The notes under the pieces are model-generated. The model did no database searches, was not told the DNA's origin, and saw only the letters and a program-made list of their open reading frames with translations. A program made the translations under genes and the position numbers. This document shows positions 63,854-64,000 of a DNA stretch of 64,000 nucleotides, one piece after another. How positions within the stretch are numbered: position 1 is the stretch's first letter; each line of letters starts with the position of its first letter. Origin of the DNA: Curtobacterium pusillum (GTDB lineage Bacteria; Actinomycetota; Actinomycetes; Actinomycetales; Microbacteriaceae); the NCBI RefSeq assembly GCF_007680845.1, contig NZ_VEIY01000001.1, positions 194,227 through 258,226 of the forward strand. Direction: 5' to 3'.

Positions 63854-64000
63854 ATGACGAACACCCTGTCCCACGCACCGGCGCCCGCCGCGGCGGTGTC
63901 CCGGATGGGCGCCAGCGCCTGGGGTCGCATCGCGATCTGCATCGCGATCGCCCTGCCCGCCGTCGTCTTCCGGATCGGCGGGTTCGCCCCGAACGCCGTC
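63854..64000 (+). CDS. Membrane protein N-terminus, truncated by window end
   Basis: 49 residues visible from ATG 63854: MTNTLSHAPAPAAAVSRMGA then a hydrophobic helix (RIAICIAIALPAVVFRIGGF). The pattern recalls the first helix of calcium/proton or sodium/calcium exchanger proteins of actinobacteria, but too little is present to decide. The start overlaps an upstream stop (ATGA). Confidence 0.45.
   Translation, partial: MTNTLSHAPAPAAAVSRMGASAWGRIAICIAIALPAVVFRIGGFAPNAV

Overview
The window looks like chromosomal DNA of a high-GC actinobacterium, most likely Microbacteriaceae and Curtobacterium-like. The evidence is very high GC, many GTG starts, 4-bp start/stop overlaps, a dnaK-grpE-dnaJ-hspR operon with an HspR-type (HAIR) operator, a cytosolic Asp23-type operon, an HVA1/Tudor-type small protein and a CpaE-annotated-type small protein. 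The genus is inference. I see no integrase, transposase, rRNA, tRNA or CRISPR array.

Layout. 1-966: N-terminal part of a secreted repeat protein. 1406-5646: HspR-regulated chaperone operon. 5807-18420: an accessory cell-surface locus with one GT4 glycosyltransferase, two paralogous parallel beta-helix proteins and three large secreted Ig-like modular proteins (a fourth is the fragment at 1-966), interrupted by an RsmC-like methyltransferase and an aldo/keto reductase. 18471-23704: small CpaE-like protein, GH2 beta-mannosidase, TatA, MFS exporter. 23700-26571: clpB behind a second perfect HAIR operator, then a DUF2231 membrane protein. 26613-32059: a six-gene translationally coupled operon of response regulator, kinase, duplicated-motif lipoprotein, membrane fusion protein with a peptidoglycan-binding domain, ABC ATPase and FtsX-type permease. 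32325-35608: sugar ABC transporter lacking its own ATPase. 36180-40180: fructose operon (DeoR regulator, 1-phosphofructokinase, EIIABC). 40403-44415: NDP-sugar dehydratase, GH20 hexosaminidase and divergent ROK regulator. 44508-51649: mixed housekeeping and accessory genes (DedA, HVA1 protein, Ser/Thr kinase, trpF, HAD phosphatase, nitroreductase, thioesterase, AEC transporter, Met/Cys-rich copper-storage-like protein). 51742-55714: exonuclease III, a five-gene Asp23/AmaP-type operon and an APH-like kinase. 55711-64000: M23 peptidase, large GT-C-like membrane protein, pyrE, septum-formation-type protein, aldo/keto reductase, HEAT-repeat protein and the start of a membrane protein.

The genes suggest a plant- or soil-associated heterotroph: glycan scavenging (mannosidase, hexosaminidase, ABC sugar uptake, fructose PTS), stress proteostasis under HspR, and an elaborate secreted or surface-glycan apparatus. 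The most unusual signals are (a) two poorly characterised secreted repeat modules shuffled among four neighbouring proteins, with the copies in one protein identical at the DNA level over 78 bp, (b) a dispersed GACGGGAGGCGCGG palindrome family placed at gene ends, tandemly amplified as a ~143-bp unit inside a terminator at 50.3-50.8 kb, and (c) a 135-residue protein with 36 Met and 10 Cys.
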